From Pseudomonadota bacterium (GTDB taxonomy: Bacteria; Pseudomonadota; Gammaproteobacteria; Berkiellales; Berkiellaceae), in NCBI GenBank assembly GCA_018241965.1, contig JAFECS010000034.1:17248-57791 (forward strand): 40,544 bases of DNA. The letters run 5' to 3'. Positions 27,447 to 36,004 of this stretch are shown in pieces. The stretch's first letter is position 1. Each line of letters starts with the position of its first letter. The translations under genes were made by a program, and so were the position numbers. A model generated the notes under the pieces. It saw only the letters and a program-made list of their open reading frames with translations, made no database searches and was not told the origin of the DNA.

Positions 27447-29042
27447 TTAAGCGCTCATGAATTTATGCGCACCTGAATAAGTCCTATCTTTTGTTTCTTT
27501 TTCATCCTTTTTTACATCACTTTTAGTTGCATCTGCCGCTTTGCCTGAACCAGGTGCTTGATTTAAATACGCGCGTGGTGGCATCAATCCTTGTGGTTGT
27601 GGTGCAATACTAGGAGCAGATGCAGCCTTCGCAGAAGGTCCAAGCTGCAATTTTTCGAACATTTCTCTTAGGGTGTGTAGTTCCTCTGCTTGTAGACGTT
27701 GATTAGCTTCCAGTGCTTGAACTTTAGCTTCCAATGTTTGAATTTTAGTGCCTTGTATCCTTGCATGTAATTCTATTTGTTTTTTAATGAATTGATTAAA
27801 TTGAGCTTCCGTTTTTACTTTGTTAAACATTTCTGGACTAAGCGGTACATCATAGACACCATGTTCCTTTAATTTAAATAGGGTAAGCTCAAGGAGAAGA
27901 TCAAGAGCAAAAAAACGACCTTCTTCCATATCACGAAGAGTTAGCGCTATTTTAATCATAGTATTAAGATCAGATGCGTTAGGTTGTTTTAAGGCCCATG
28001 TTTCTCTACAGATAGTAAAAAACAGGAATAACATCGAAACGCCTATTAAATTTTCTTCTGTTTCAACTAATTTTATTTGTTGCTTTAATTTGTGTTGAAT
28101 AGACAAAAGCTTTTGACCAAAAATGTCTTGAAATACCCTATATTTTGGCAAGTTGGCAGCCAGCACTTTTTCACAAAGAAAATCCACTATCTCTGTATGT
28201 GTTACTTGATTCATTAGCATTAGTAACAGGAACTTTGGAAATATCTCAATAGTATCTATTGATAATTCTTGTAATAGTCTTGAGCAAATAAAGCGAGATG
28301 ATTCAGCTTGTTCTAGCTTTTCTATTTCGATATCATTCAGAACAGTCAAATCATGAGTAAAATTTTCTTGTTTGACACGAACAGCACTGCATAGAAGCTT
28401 TTTATCTTCTGGTGTTAAATCTTGGCCGGCCCTGAGTTTAGCAATTAATGGTTCCAAACTTGGTCTGAAAAGAGCGAAAAGAGTAAATGGGTTATCCGCA
28501 ATTAACATCCTGCCTATGACAACGTCTAATAAAATAGTTCTCACTTTTTCTTCTGCGGTTTGCTCAAGCAGCTCTTCAATCAAGGTCTTATCAGGTCTAT
28601 GCGGATCATATAACAGATCCGATATTTCAAGATGTTCTTTAAAATGATCTAACAAAATAAGACTTTCTGGCGTTTGTGCTTGAGGAATTCTCCCGCGATT
28701 TAATCTTGCACCTATAAACCATAAAGGCGAACCAACTACAGAATAATCGAATAGATTATCGTCTTCATCATCGAGTTTAAATTCAACACGAAGGTCTTCA
28801 ATTGATAATTGTTTAATTTTATCAAGTAATTTATTTAAATCAGCGCTTTGTCCTTTCTTATGATTTAATAAAATACCCCATACTAATGTTCTTTTATCCC
28901 TATCATCTTCACCTAAGATTGTTCGTAGATCATTTAGTGTGAGACTATCCGCATCTATTTCACATTGAGCAAGTGTCTTTTTTTTGCCCTTTGCTGCACA
29001 AAGAAGATATTTTCTGGCTTTTTCAATTGTGAACCCAAGCAT
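27447..29042 (-). CDS. unknown helical protein with coiled coil and disordered tail
   Basis: The ATG at 29042 follows AAGGAA at eight-base spacing; a GTG just before it is less likely. The 531-residue product is helical for 420 residues without recognisable repeats. It then has a coiled coil at about 423-468 (KIQTLEAKVQALEANQRLQA and on) and a 64-residue Pro/Ala/Lys-rich tail. The architecture (globular helical body, coiled coil, disordered C-terminus) resembles many type IV effectors, but there is no domain evidence for function. There is no signal peptide or membrane segment. Confidence 0.6.
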   Translation of the reverse strand: MLGFTIEKARKYLLCAAKGKKKTLAQCEIDADSLTLNDLRTILGEDDRDKRTLVWGILLNHKKGQSADLNKLLDKIKQLSIEDLRVEFKLDDEDDNLFDYSVVGSPLWFIGARLNRGRIPQAQTPESLILLDHFKEHLEISDLLYDPHRPDKTLIEELLEQTAEEKVRTILLDVVIGRMLIADNPFTLFALFRPSLEPLIAKLRAGQDLTPEDKKLLCSAVRVKQENFTHDLTVLNDIEIEKLEQAESSRFICSRLLQELSIDTIEIFPKFLLLMLMNQVTHTEIVDFLCEKVLAANLPKYRVFQDIFGQKLLSIQHKLKQQIKLVETEENLIGVSMLFLFFTICRETWALKQPNASDLNTMIKIALTLRDMEEGRFFALDLLLELTLFKLKEHGVYDVPLSPEMFNKVKTEAQFNQFIKKQIELHARIQGTKIQTLEAKVQALEANQRLQAEELHTLREMFEKLQLGPSAKAASAPSIAPQPQGLMPPRAYLNQAPGSGKAADATKSDVKKDEKETKDRTYSGAHKFMSA

Positions 29043-29356
29043 CACTATTTTCCTTATATTATTCTGAAAAATCTCAATGTTATAAATATGACAAATTTAT
29101 TGTAAAAGTTGACATAAAATAACAGCGTCGGCTATTAGATGCAATTTATGAAATGAAAAAAATTCAAGTAAATATAAGAAATGAATGATTTTATCTTAAA
29201 AGCAGCTTTTTTATGATAAGGGTTGGAACTTGCTCTCGTTAACGCTAGAAAAATTATGGCAATAAATATCTGAAAATACTGCAAAAAAGTGGTATTTTTT
29301 GACAAAGAAATAAATTTATAATACTTTTGTTAACTTGATACATTAGGCCACTTTTT
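29043..29356. other. divergent intergenic region between the coiled-coil gene and the double-glycine peptide gene
   Basis: This is an AT-rich region of about 310 bases with no gene. A TTGACA lies at about 29299 with AT-rich -10-like sequence 12-16 bases later, which could drive the peptide gene. The spacing is not ideal, so the promoter call is tentative. Confidence 0.35.
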
Positions 29357-29662
29357 ATGAAAAAATTAACTTTAAGCGAAACTCATCTTATCAGCGGTGG
29401 TTATGAAAAGAACTTCCATGATGGTATTGAAGTTGCGAGTATTTTTGGTATAGGTGGTGCAGTATTTGGTGCAGGTATTGGCTTGATTACTTATACCAAT
29501 CCAACAATCGTGGCACAAATTTTAATGGCTGCTTCGCCCGGTGCCGTTACTATCGTTTCAGCACCCATTGCTATTTTTTCAGGAATTCGAATAGGCGTTA
29601 CGATAGGCGTAGGTGTAGGCACTCTTTTATATGCAGTAGGCGTGTTTTACAAGGAAGATTAA
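29357..29662 (+). CDS. double-glycine leader peptide, bacteriocin-like
   Basis: This 101-residue peptide begins MKKLTLSETHLISGG, a 15-residue leader that fits the class II bacteriocin/microcin V consensus: Leu4, Thr5, Glu8, Ile12, Gly14, Gly15. PCAT/C39 transporters cut after such a Gly-Gly. The predicted 86-residue core is rich in Gly, Ala, Ile and Val with GxxxG patterns (GIGGAVFGAGIGLIT, GIRIGVTIGVGVGTLLYAVG), as in membrane-inserting bacteriocins. A C39 transporter and an immunity gene are not in the window, so export would rely on genes elsewhere. The peptide at 39568 has the same leader spacing. Confidence 0.7.
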   Translation: MKKLTLSETHLISGGYEKNFHDGIEVASIFGIGGAVFGAGIGLITYTNPTIVAQILMAASPGAVTIVSAPIAIFSGIRIGVTIGVGVGTLLYAVGVFYKED

Positions 29663-29733
29663 TTGTCATCTCGCCATTCTACATTTCTTTTTTTTTGCAT
29701 TTTATCTTTACTTATTACAAATAAATTATATGC

Positions 29734-30768
29734 TTAATGCCCTTTCAAAGTAGCCGTACGAGTTACTCTAGCACTGGGCAAATGCTCATCTAAAATAGTT
29801 TGACATAATTTGCTGATTTGCGGATCTGCTTTTTTCATATGTTCTTCAATATCACTTCTTAATTTTTCAGCATTACCAGGCGGTTTTTGCGCACTTAGCA
29901 CGATTTGTTCTAGTTTATTAATAGCATCCATTTGTGCGCCTGGTTGACTAGATCCTCGGTGCTCTTTTGATGATTTTGAAAATAACAACGAAAAGCGAGA
30001 TTTTTGTTTTGAGCTATCTGTTGGTGGGGTGGCTTTATGAGAATTTTTAAACTCTTCTATTAACTGTAAGATGGGGGGGAAAATATCTTCTGTTTTTTTG
30101 CTTTCTTTAGCAGATTGTTTTTTCTGTATGGCTTCTTGTAAAATGGGTTCTAAATGTAACTTCTTAACATCGAACTGATCCATTTTAATAAGGCCTATAT
30201 TCAATGCAGCGTCTTTAGGATCCATGAGAGCATCTCGTATCAGCGTATAATATATCGGATCCGTCACTTCAAACTTAAATTTTTGCTGGTACCAGTCGAA
30301 CAATTTTTGATTAAAAATATTCCCTTTGGGGCTATGCATTGCTACGGCGGCTTCCAAGCTAACATGATTAACATCCAGCCTTTGTAATGCCCCCATAAGA
30401 GCACAACATAAAGCTGTACCAATGGGACCTTCATTACGATGATCAGGTGAAGAAACAATAAGATCTATGTGCCAACCATATCCCTTACTGAAGTTAACAC
30501 AAAGTGCCCCAATGACTTTGTTATCTGGCGAAACGGCAACCAGGACCGCACTACTGTCGCCTTTAAGTGATCTTTCGTAAACCTCATCGCCAAGGTCTAA
30601 AAAGTCTTTTTGCTTTATACTTTTGTTAATTGCCTTGCATTCGGCTATATCTGAAGGAGTAGCTACACGTAATTGAAAGCACGGGCTTCCTAAACCTGTT
30701 GATAATTGGCCATTTACTGCTTGCATGGCCTGCTCAAATGCAGCTATATCCTTTGGGTCGGTAAACAT
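29734..30768 (-). CDS. GNAT-fold N-acetyltransferase with long C-terminal extension
   Basis: The ATG at 30768 follows GGAAGAG; a TTG at 30777 is the other start. Residues 30-175 form a GNAT domain. FQLRVATPSDIAECKAINKS is the first strand and helix, VIGALCVNFSKGYGWHIDLI the central strands, VSSPDHRNEGPIGTALCCAL the acetyl-CoA loop and helix (a weakened Q/RxxGxG/A), and DWYQQKFKFEV the final xYxxxxF segment. The remaining 170 residues are helical and Ser/Lys-rich with no known fold. The acceptor substrate is unknown. An effector that acetylates host targets is possible but unproven. Confidence 0.7.
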   Translation of the reverse strand: MFTDPKDIAAFEQAMQAVNGQLSTGLGSPCFQLRVATPSDIAECKAINKSIKQKDFLDLGDEVYERSLKGDSSAVLVAVSPDNKVIGALCVNFSKGYGWHIDLIVSSPDHRNEGPIGTALCCALMGALQRLDVNHVSLEAAVAMHSPKGNIFNQKLFDWYQQKFKFEVTDPIYYTLIRDALMDPKDAALNIGLIKMDQFDVKKLHLEPILQEAIQKKQSAKESKKTEDIFPPILQLIEEFKNSHKATPPTDSSKQKSRFSLLFSKSSKEHRGSSQPGAQMDAINKLEQIVLSAQKPPGNAEKLRSDIEEHMKKADPQISKLCQTILDEHLPSARVTRTATLKGH

Positions 30769-30856
30769 ATGCAGCAACTCTTCCGTAATAGCGGTATAAT
30801 TGATATTTTATAATAAAGCGTCTAACTTAGACATGATGTATAAAGAGAGTGTATGT

Positions 30857-31402
30857 ATGCTGAATATGCGCAAAGAAATCATTGAACATAGTAAAGCTGC
30901 AATAGCTTGTCTTAAAAGTGGTACTCAAGCCGATTTACGACTTTCCGAAGTATTAAAAGAAGCAATTAATTTATTAAAAACAGATCCTGAATTAGCGCAA
31001 TTGACGCATTTGAAGCTAAAACTAGATAATTCTGCAGGTTCTGAATCCTTGGAAATTCTCAGCGCATTTCTAATTAATGTTCAGTACCAGGTATCTTTGC
31101 AGCTTGTGTTAAACAACCCTGCAACTATTTTTCAATTACCTTATTTAGGTAAAGCCGTAGCGCTCAATCCTTTTATTCAATCAGTGCAAATCGAAGGTGA
31201 AATCGCCACAGATAAAACCAAACAATATTGGGAGAACATCCAATTATTGCTTCTAAGAAATCAAGGACTAGCAAGAGAGGGATTTAATGAAACATCTACG
31301 CTGCAGGAGATTATACATAAAAGAACAGAAGCTAAAGTAAGAGATCCCAGCATTATGGATCTGAATTTTGATAAGACACATGCTACAAAAATAGGTATGT
31401 GA
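30857..31402 (+). CDS. unknown protein with LRR/RNI-like features
   Basis: The ATG at 30857 is preceded by GAGAG and chosen over an upstream TTG at 30800. The 181-residue product has a helical start and then segments such as THLKLKLDNSAGSESLEILS, PYLGKAVALNPFIQSVQIEG and WENIQLLLLRNQGLAREG. Their spacing recalls ribonuclease-inhibitor-type leucine-rich repeats, though too degenerate to be sure. No signal peptide is seen. It is probably cotranscribed with the next gene, 30 bases downstream. Confidence 0.5.
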   Translation: MLNMRKEIIEHSKAAIACLKSGTQADLRLSEVLKEAINLLKTDPELAQLTHLKLKLDNSAGSESLEILSAFLINVQYQVSLQLVLNNPATIFQLPYLGKAVALNPFIQSVQIEGEIATDKTKQYWENIQLLLLRNQGLAREGFNETSTLQEIIHKRTEAKVRDPSIMDLNFDKTHATKIGM

Positions 31403-31432
31403 TCATTAACGTGTAAATACCGGCCGCATATT

Positions 31433-32101
31433 ATGATAGATTTTCTTGAAGAGTTTCCAGATATTATACCTTCTGATTTAGTTCCATTTTATTCTTTATG
31501 TCCTGAATTAGAACCTATTTCTTTTGCTGAACAAGCGCCTCAAACACAAACAAAACAAGAAGATAAGTGTGATTTTGATCTTAATGATTTTCTTGTAACA
31601 AGCCTTCGAAAAAAAGACAAGAGTAAAGGTCATGGCAAGCATAAGAATATTATCAGAAGCTCCATCGTTAATAAATGGATTGAAGATCTTGAAATGGAAG
31701 CCTCGCAACAAGCTAACACCTTAGTCTATTACCAAAACTTTGTTTTCAAAAAGCTTGAAGACACTCTATCGCTTAAGCAAGAAATCTGTCAGAAAAAAAA
31801 GGATCGAATGGTTACCAAAGGGGTATATGACGATAAAATTAGGAGAATTAATGCGACATTATGGTTGGTTGCAAAACTTTATAAAAAATTTCCTACCTTA
31901 AAAGAAAATAGGTCAGAAATAATCTTAAAAGAAATTGAAGATACTAACTTGAAAAAACCACCTGTTGTTAAAACCAAACGTAAACTGATATTGACAAACT
32001 TCGAGAAAACGCAAAGGTCTGAATCAGAGCATGAGTTAGAGTCAAAAAATGTAATCGTTCCACCTTTGACAATGGACTTAAGAACAAAGAGATTAGCGTG
32101 A
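31433..32101 (+). CDS. unknown charged protein
   Basis: This 222-residue protein is rich in Lys, Glu and Asp. It has an acidic N-terminus, a basic middle (TSLRKKDKSKGHGKHKNIIR) and a long helix (NKWIEDLEMEASQQANTLVY). It has no signal peptide, membrane segment or recognised domain. It follows the previous gene by 30 bases and is convergent with the ATP-grasp gene, with 13 bases between the stops. The ribosome binding site is weak. Confidence 0.5.
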   Translation: MIDFLEEFPDIIPSDLVPFYSLCPELEPISFAEQAPQTQTKQEDKCDFDLNDFLVTSLRKKDKSKGHGKHKNIIRSSIVNKWIEDLEMEASQQANTLVYYQNFVFKKLEDTLSLKQEICQKKKDRMVTKGVYDDKIRRINATLWLVAKLYKKFPTLKENRSEIILKEIEDTNLKKPPVVKTKRKLILTNFEKTQRSESEHELESKNVIVPPLTMDLRTKRLA

Positions 32102-32114
32102 GTCTTAAAGGCTT

Positions 32115-33965
32115 TTACCCCCTTTGAAGGGTAGCTTTGAACCATTTATCTAAAAGAGTCGATAAAACATCATCAGGTTTCTGATTTAATGCTGAATTAT
32201 ATTGAAGGTTGCCTTGAGAAACAATAAAGTCAAATTTATCAAATGGCAATTCTTGATGCGTTAACGCTTCTGATGAATTAAGACAATAAATCAGAATTTC
32301 AACTTGGTCGTTTAATAACAAAAGCTGTGCTGCGTTAAATAGCGTAGAAGCATGACAAAGTTGCTCATTATTAAGAAATGCACAATTCTCTTTAGCCAGG
32401 CCTACATGTTGATACTCGAGCATTAAAAGCGTCATTAAGCTTTGAATACTACTGTGTGCTGAAATATCCGCACAGATCACAATAATAGGAATTCGACCTT
32501 GGTTTGGAATAAGGGTATTTAATACCTGACGATAGATATGAGATGTTGTGATAAATCCTAATTGTGGTTGACTATTAATTTCTATTAAACACCCACCGTT
32601 TGCTAAATAGGAGGCTTCTATATCAGGCGTAATAAAGTCAATACCCGCAAAATCTAAGCGTAAAAGTTTTGTCGCTGTTTGGGCTAGTCGCTTATTATCA
32701 GGATGTACCTTATCAAACACAGCAATTGGCGTTGCGCCAGCTGAAACATTTGAAATTTTACTTACAACAATAGTTTTTCCTTCTATTGGGATACTATTTG
32801 GTTCATAACCTTGTTCAGTTAAAAAAGCCAATAATTCATTTGTTAATTCAATTTTAATATTCCTTGTTTGATTCTCTAATTGAATTAATTCACTAATGCT
32901 ATGCGTGCCGTCTCCTATCACTGCAGCAGGTATGCGCTCAATCGCCCAAATCAACTCTCCATTTAGCACTATAAGGCGATAGTCTTTTCCAAAAATATGT
33001 TTTTCCAATAAAATGGTCTTCGAGCATTGTTTTGCTTTGTTATAGGCAGTTTTAACTTGCTCATCTGTCGTTAAGTTGGGGTACACGCCTTGACCACCAT
33101 CTTGATTGTCAGGCTTTATGACCACAGGGTATCCCATTTGTCTTGCTTTGGATATTGCATCTTCTTCATCATAAACGACAAACTGGGCTGGAACAGGTAA
33201 CCCTGATTTATGCAAAATCATCTGGGTGCTACGTTTATCTTTTGTTATATCAGCAGCAATTTTTGAAGTTTTATCTGTAAAAGAACTATCGAACCATCGA
33301 GAATGACAACCATAGCCATATTGAAAGGTATTTTGTGCTACATATAGCCAAGGAATATCTTCGTTATATGCTGCTTGCAATAGTCTTAAGCTGTTAGATC
33401 CAGTTGGCGCATAGCTTTTAAGAGCAAAAACAATTTCATCGATTTCTTGTGTGAGTGCTACCATGGGAATGAAAGCGTTTGTTGCAGTATGTTGATAACA
33501 AAACTGAAGCATAAATGACATAGCTTGATGAAAGCACTCTTCATGCAAGGTGGGGATCCATAAAGAATAAATATTATCTTCTACTGAAAGGCATTCAATT
33601 TGAATTGGCTGAAAAAGCGGTATGCTGGCTGCTTTTTGTAAGGCGAAAACACCAGCCCCTAAGCAAGCAATGAGATTATCTTTCACATCACTGATGTAGG
33701 GGGAAAAATAATATTCTAACGCTTTTTGCAAAGGTTTAATTTGCAAGGGGTTATGAGTAAGCACTTGAACTTTGACAAGTCCCACTGGTTGTCGATAGCC
33801 ATGTATAAAGCCATTATATACATGTGGTCTTTCAACTAGCGTGAATAAAGGGGCCTGGGAACTAGAATATTGAATCGAAATACCTTGGGCTGAGGGATCA
33901 CTTTGAACCGCTTGTTTTGGTTGCCTTAAATCTTGACTGAATTGATGTTCCAGGATCACTTTCAT
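32115..33965 (-). CDS. cyanophycin synthetase-derived ATP-grasp ligase
   Basis: This 616-residue protein follows the N-terminal and ATP-grasp parts of CphA. Landmarks are LRLLQAAYNEDIPWL, the NTFQYGYGCHSRWF block, the DKTSKIAADITKDKRST lid entry, GLPVPAQFVVYDEEDAISKA, and the nucleotide-binding YPVVIKPDNQDGGQGVY at 279-295. The metal-binding CLIEINSQPQLGF lies near 470. The C-terminal 120 residues align in pattern with the Mur-ligase part of CphA (MTLLMLEYQHVGLAKENCAF, then FDKFDFIVSQGN) but lack the GTNGKT P-loop, so that part is vestigial. The product should be an amide or ester ligase acting on an amino acid or peptide. AAAGG precedes the ATG. The methyltransferase gene ends 10 bases upstream. 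Confidence 0.85.
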   Translation of the reverse strand: MKVILEHQFSQDLRQPKQAVQSDPSAQGISIQYSSSQAPLFTLVERPHVYNGFIHGYRQPVGLVKVQVLTHNPLQIKPLQKALEYYFSPYISDVKDNLIACLGAGVFALQKAASIPLFQPIQIECLSVEDNIYSLWIPTLHEECFHQAMSFMLQFCYQHTATNAFIPMVALTQEIDEIVFALKSYAPTGSNSLRLLQAAYNEDIPWLYVAQNTFQYGYGCHSRWFDSSFTDKTSKIAADITKDKRSTQMILHKSGLPVPAQFVVYDEEDAISKARQMGYPVVIKPDNQDGGQGVYPNLTTDEQVKTAYNKAKQCSKTILLEKHIFGKDYRLIVLNGELIWAIERIPAAVIGDGTHSISELIQLENQTRNIKIELTNELLAFLTEQGYEPNSIPIEGKTIVVSKISNVSAGATPIAVFDKVHPDNKRLAQTATKLLRLDFAGIDFITPDIEASYLANGGCLIEINSQPQLGFITTSHIYRQVLNTLIPNQGRIPIIVICADISAHSSIQSLMTLLMLEYQHVGLAKENCAFLNNEQLCHASTLFNAAQLLLLNDQVEILIYCLNSSEALTHQELPFDKFDFIVSQGNLQYNSALNQKPDDVLSTLLDKWFKATLQRG

Positions 33966-33975
33966 ACAATAACCT

Positions 33976-34791
33976 TTATAAGGGTATGAAATTAAATGTG
34001 GGACAACGTTCCCCTAGCGCATAATTAGGGAAAAAAATATCCTGTTCTTTAAAATAGGAATTTAGCCTGGTTCTAACTTCTTGGAGCGTCGGAAAAGTAT
34101 AGTAGACAGAACTTTCTTTGTAGTTATCTATGGTTTGGATAACGCTTTGGGGCCATTGTAATCGTTTAAACAGCGATTGGTTATTTTTCTTAAACAAGGT
34201 ATTCCAACTTTCCCAAATACTGTTTAATGACACTCCTTGATTCAATGAGCCATGTAACGCCATAGCTATACGCCATTTAAGAACATGAAAGTTCTCAATT
34301 TTCCCAGACAGAAATTCTTGATGGACAGATCCAATTGATTCTGTTATGTTCGGGCGAATAAAAAAACGTATAATAAAAGCACCAGCAGGAGAGATTACCC
34401 GCCTGATTTCTTTTATCATCTTCTCATAGTTATTTTCAGTTATACATGTAAAGCATCCATCACCTATAACAAGATCAACTTTAGCGTCCGCTAAAGGTAA
34501 CTTTAACCAATCGCCAACAAATCCTTGTGGCTTAATAGTTTGCGTTTCTGAGGGCAAAATGGATTTTAACATTGAGAAATTATTGTCAATAGCAATTAAA
34601 CGAGTATTCTTAGGCCACCGAATATGTGCTATCTCTGGTGTAACACCAAGCAATAATACTGTAAATGGTTTTTCATCTGTAGTGATGAGATGTTTTATCC
34701 ATGAACTACTTGTTTGGATGTCGATTGGTGATGGGCGCAACGGTGAACCTATGTTGGCCCACCGTTTAGCTTGGTTATCCCAAAGAGTCAT
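33976..34791 (-). CDS. class I SAM-dependent methyltransferase
   Basis: This 271-residue protein has a Rossmann methyltransferase core. FTVLLLGVTPEIAHI replaces the usual GxGxG motif I with LGVTPE, TRLIAIDNNFSMLKSI carries the acidic residue for the ribose, and VGDWLKLPLADAKVDLVIGD is motif IV. EIRRVISPAGAFIIRFFI is the post-core strand. The C-terminal part probably binds the substrate. It lies 10 bases from the ATP-grasp gene in the same direction, so the two should act on one pathway: ligation followed or preceded by methylation of a small molecule. The ribosome binding site is weak. Confidence 0.85.
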   Translation of the reverse strand: MTLWDNQAKRWANIGSPLRPSPIDIQTSSSWIKHLITTDEKPFTVLLLGVTPEIAHIRWPKNTRLIAIDNNFSMLKSILPSETQTIKPQGFVGDWLKLPLADAKVDLVIGDGCFTCITENNYEKMIKEIRRVISPAGAFIIRFFIRPNITESIGSVHQEFLSGKIENFHVLKWRIAMALHGSLNQGVSLNSIWESWNTLFKKNNQSLFKRLQWPQSVIQTIDNYKESSVYYTFPTLQEVRTRLNSYFKEQDIFFPNYALGERCPTFNFIPL

Positions 34792-34836
34792 TCAAATACT
34801 ACGCTTTATTTGAAAATTACTGTTTAAATCTTCTTT

Positions 34837-35673
34837 TTAAATAAAATATCGAATTCCCAACATGACAACATTCGAATGAATATTGGCAGATGTTTCAGCT
34901 GATAAACCATTGTTATTGACTACAATGGCTCCATCTTCTCCGCTTAAAACGTTGGCAACGTTAGAAGTTCTTACCTTACCATAATGGGTATAAATGTAAT
35001 CTGCCGTAATTGCCGCGCTATCATTAACTTTATGTTCAACGCCAACACCCAAACGTAAGAAAGCAGAGTTGCGACTATTTGAGCTGCTATCAATAGATGA
35101 AAGAAGTGGGCCTTGAGATAAATAGGTAAAAGTAGTGCTATTATCGATGGTTAATTCATTAAAGGCCACGCCGATGCGACCATAAAGCATTGTATTTAAA
35201 TCAAAAAGGTAGCCTGGTCTAAAATCTGCACCAAACTCCCAATCACGCAACTTTACTGTTGTAGAATCTGCAATGGATGTGCTAACCCCAATACCAACCG
35301 TTAATTGCTCGGCTTCTGCATCGTTTAATGTATTTTCACTGTCTTTTATGTTGCCAAAAATTTCAGCTGCCCAATAAAAATTACTATCCTGGAAAAATTG
35401 ACCATAACCAATGTAAAGCGCACCAATAGCTTTATAGTGATATACCGGAACACTTTGTTGAACGAGAGAAATTGAGCCATTAGTGGCATTGCTTACAAAT
35501 ACAGAAGAGGCAGCTATGTTAAACTTAGTATTTGTTTGAATTATCCCGCCGGATATTCCTGCATAAAAACCATTAGATCGATTATCATCCCCGGCATTTG
35601 CAAAGGTAGGAGCAAAAATACCAATTGTTAGTAAAGAGACTTTTTTTAATGTTGGGTAATCAGATAAAAACAT
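34837..35673 (-). CDS. outer-membrane beta-barrel protein
   Basis: This 278-residue protein has a signal peptide (VSLLTIGIFAPTFANA|GDD) and then alternating amphipathic strands. It opens with NGFYAGISGGIIQTNTKF, typical of OmpA/Opa-like eight-stranded barrels, with several YxGxG(x)GF-type strands (GALYIGYGQFF, YGRIGVAFNEL, LRLGVGVEHKV). It ends in VMLGIRYFI, a terminal aromatic/Ile recognised by the BAM machinery. It is a surface protein of unknown ligand, 45 bases upstream of the methyltransferase on the same strand. It is not obviously part of that pathway. Confidence 0.8.
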   Translation of the reverse strand: MFLSDYPTLKKVSLLTIGIFAPTFANAGDDNRSNGFYAGISGGIIQTNTKFNIAASSVFVSNATNGSISLVQQSVPVYHYKAIGALYIGYGQFFQDSNFYWAAEIFGNIKDSENTLNDAEAEQLTVGIGVSTSIADSTTVKLRDWEFGADFRPGYLFDLNTMLYGRIGVAFNELTIDNSTTFTYLSQGPLLSSIDSSSNSRNSAFLRLGVGVEHKVNDSAAITADYIYTHYGKVRTSNVANVLSGEDGAIVVNNNGLSAETSANIHSNVVMLGIRYFI

Positions 35674-36004
35674 GCAAATCCTTATGAATTAATCCAATCT
35701 GAGGGGTAAATAACTGCATTAGCTTACCATTGATTTAATTTATTGTAAACCCTCGGTAAAAGCCAAAAATCATTGAAAAATCATATAGTTGCAAGCGATA
35801 TCTCTTCGTGAATTACTGGGAAAAGAATTACTGGGACACCCACTTTAATTTACCCGTTAAAGAAATTACCCCTTTCTAAGGGGCATCCTAACGCAGAATT
35901 AACCGTTTGCGATTTAATTCATTGTAAATACGCTTTTTATTGAACTATTCGGTTGCAAGGCTGTCTCAACATTATGTTCTGCTTTTTAAGCGAGGCTTTG
36001 TGTC
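35674..36004. other. divergent intergenic region with degraded REP-like repeat
   Basis: These 331 bases separate the beta-barrel gene from the hydrolase gene. They contain a 12-base direct repeat (GAATTACTGGGA at 35810 and 35825) and a REP-like right end, and otherwise AT-rich sequence. I see no gene or strong terminator. Confidence 0.5.
35825..35850. repeat. REP-like element, copy 3 (right end only)
   Basis: CTGGGACACCCACTTTAAT matches the end of copy 1 (CGGGACACCCACTTTAAAT). It overlaps the second of two GAATTACTGGGA direct repeats. Confidence 0.5.

Noticed and set aside
32115..34791. Graspetide (RiPP) cluster around the ATP-grasp gene
   Set aside because: The ATP-grasp is of the CphA type, not the graspetide type, and the 10- and 45-base gaps leave no room for a precursor gene.
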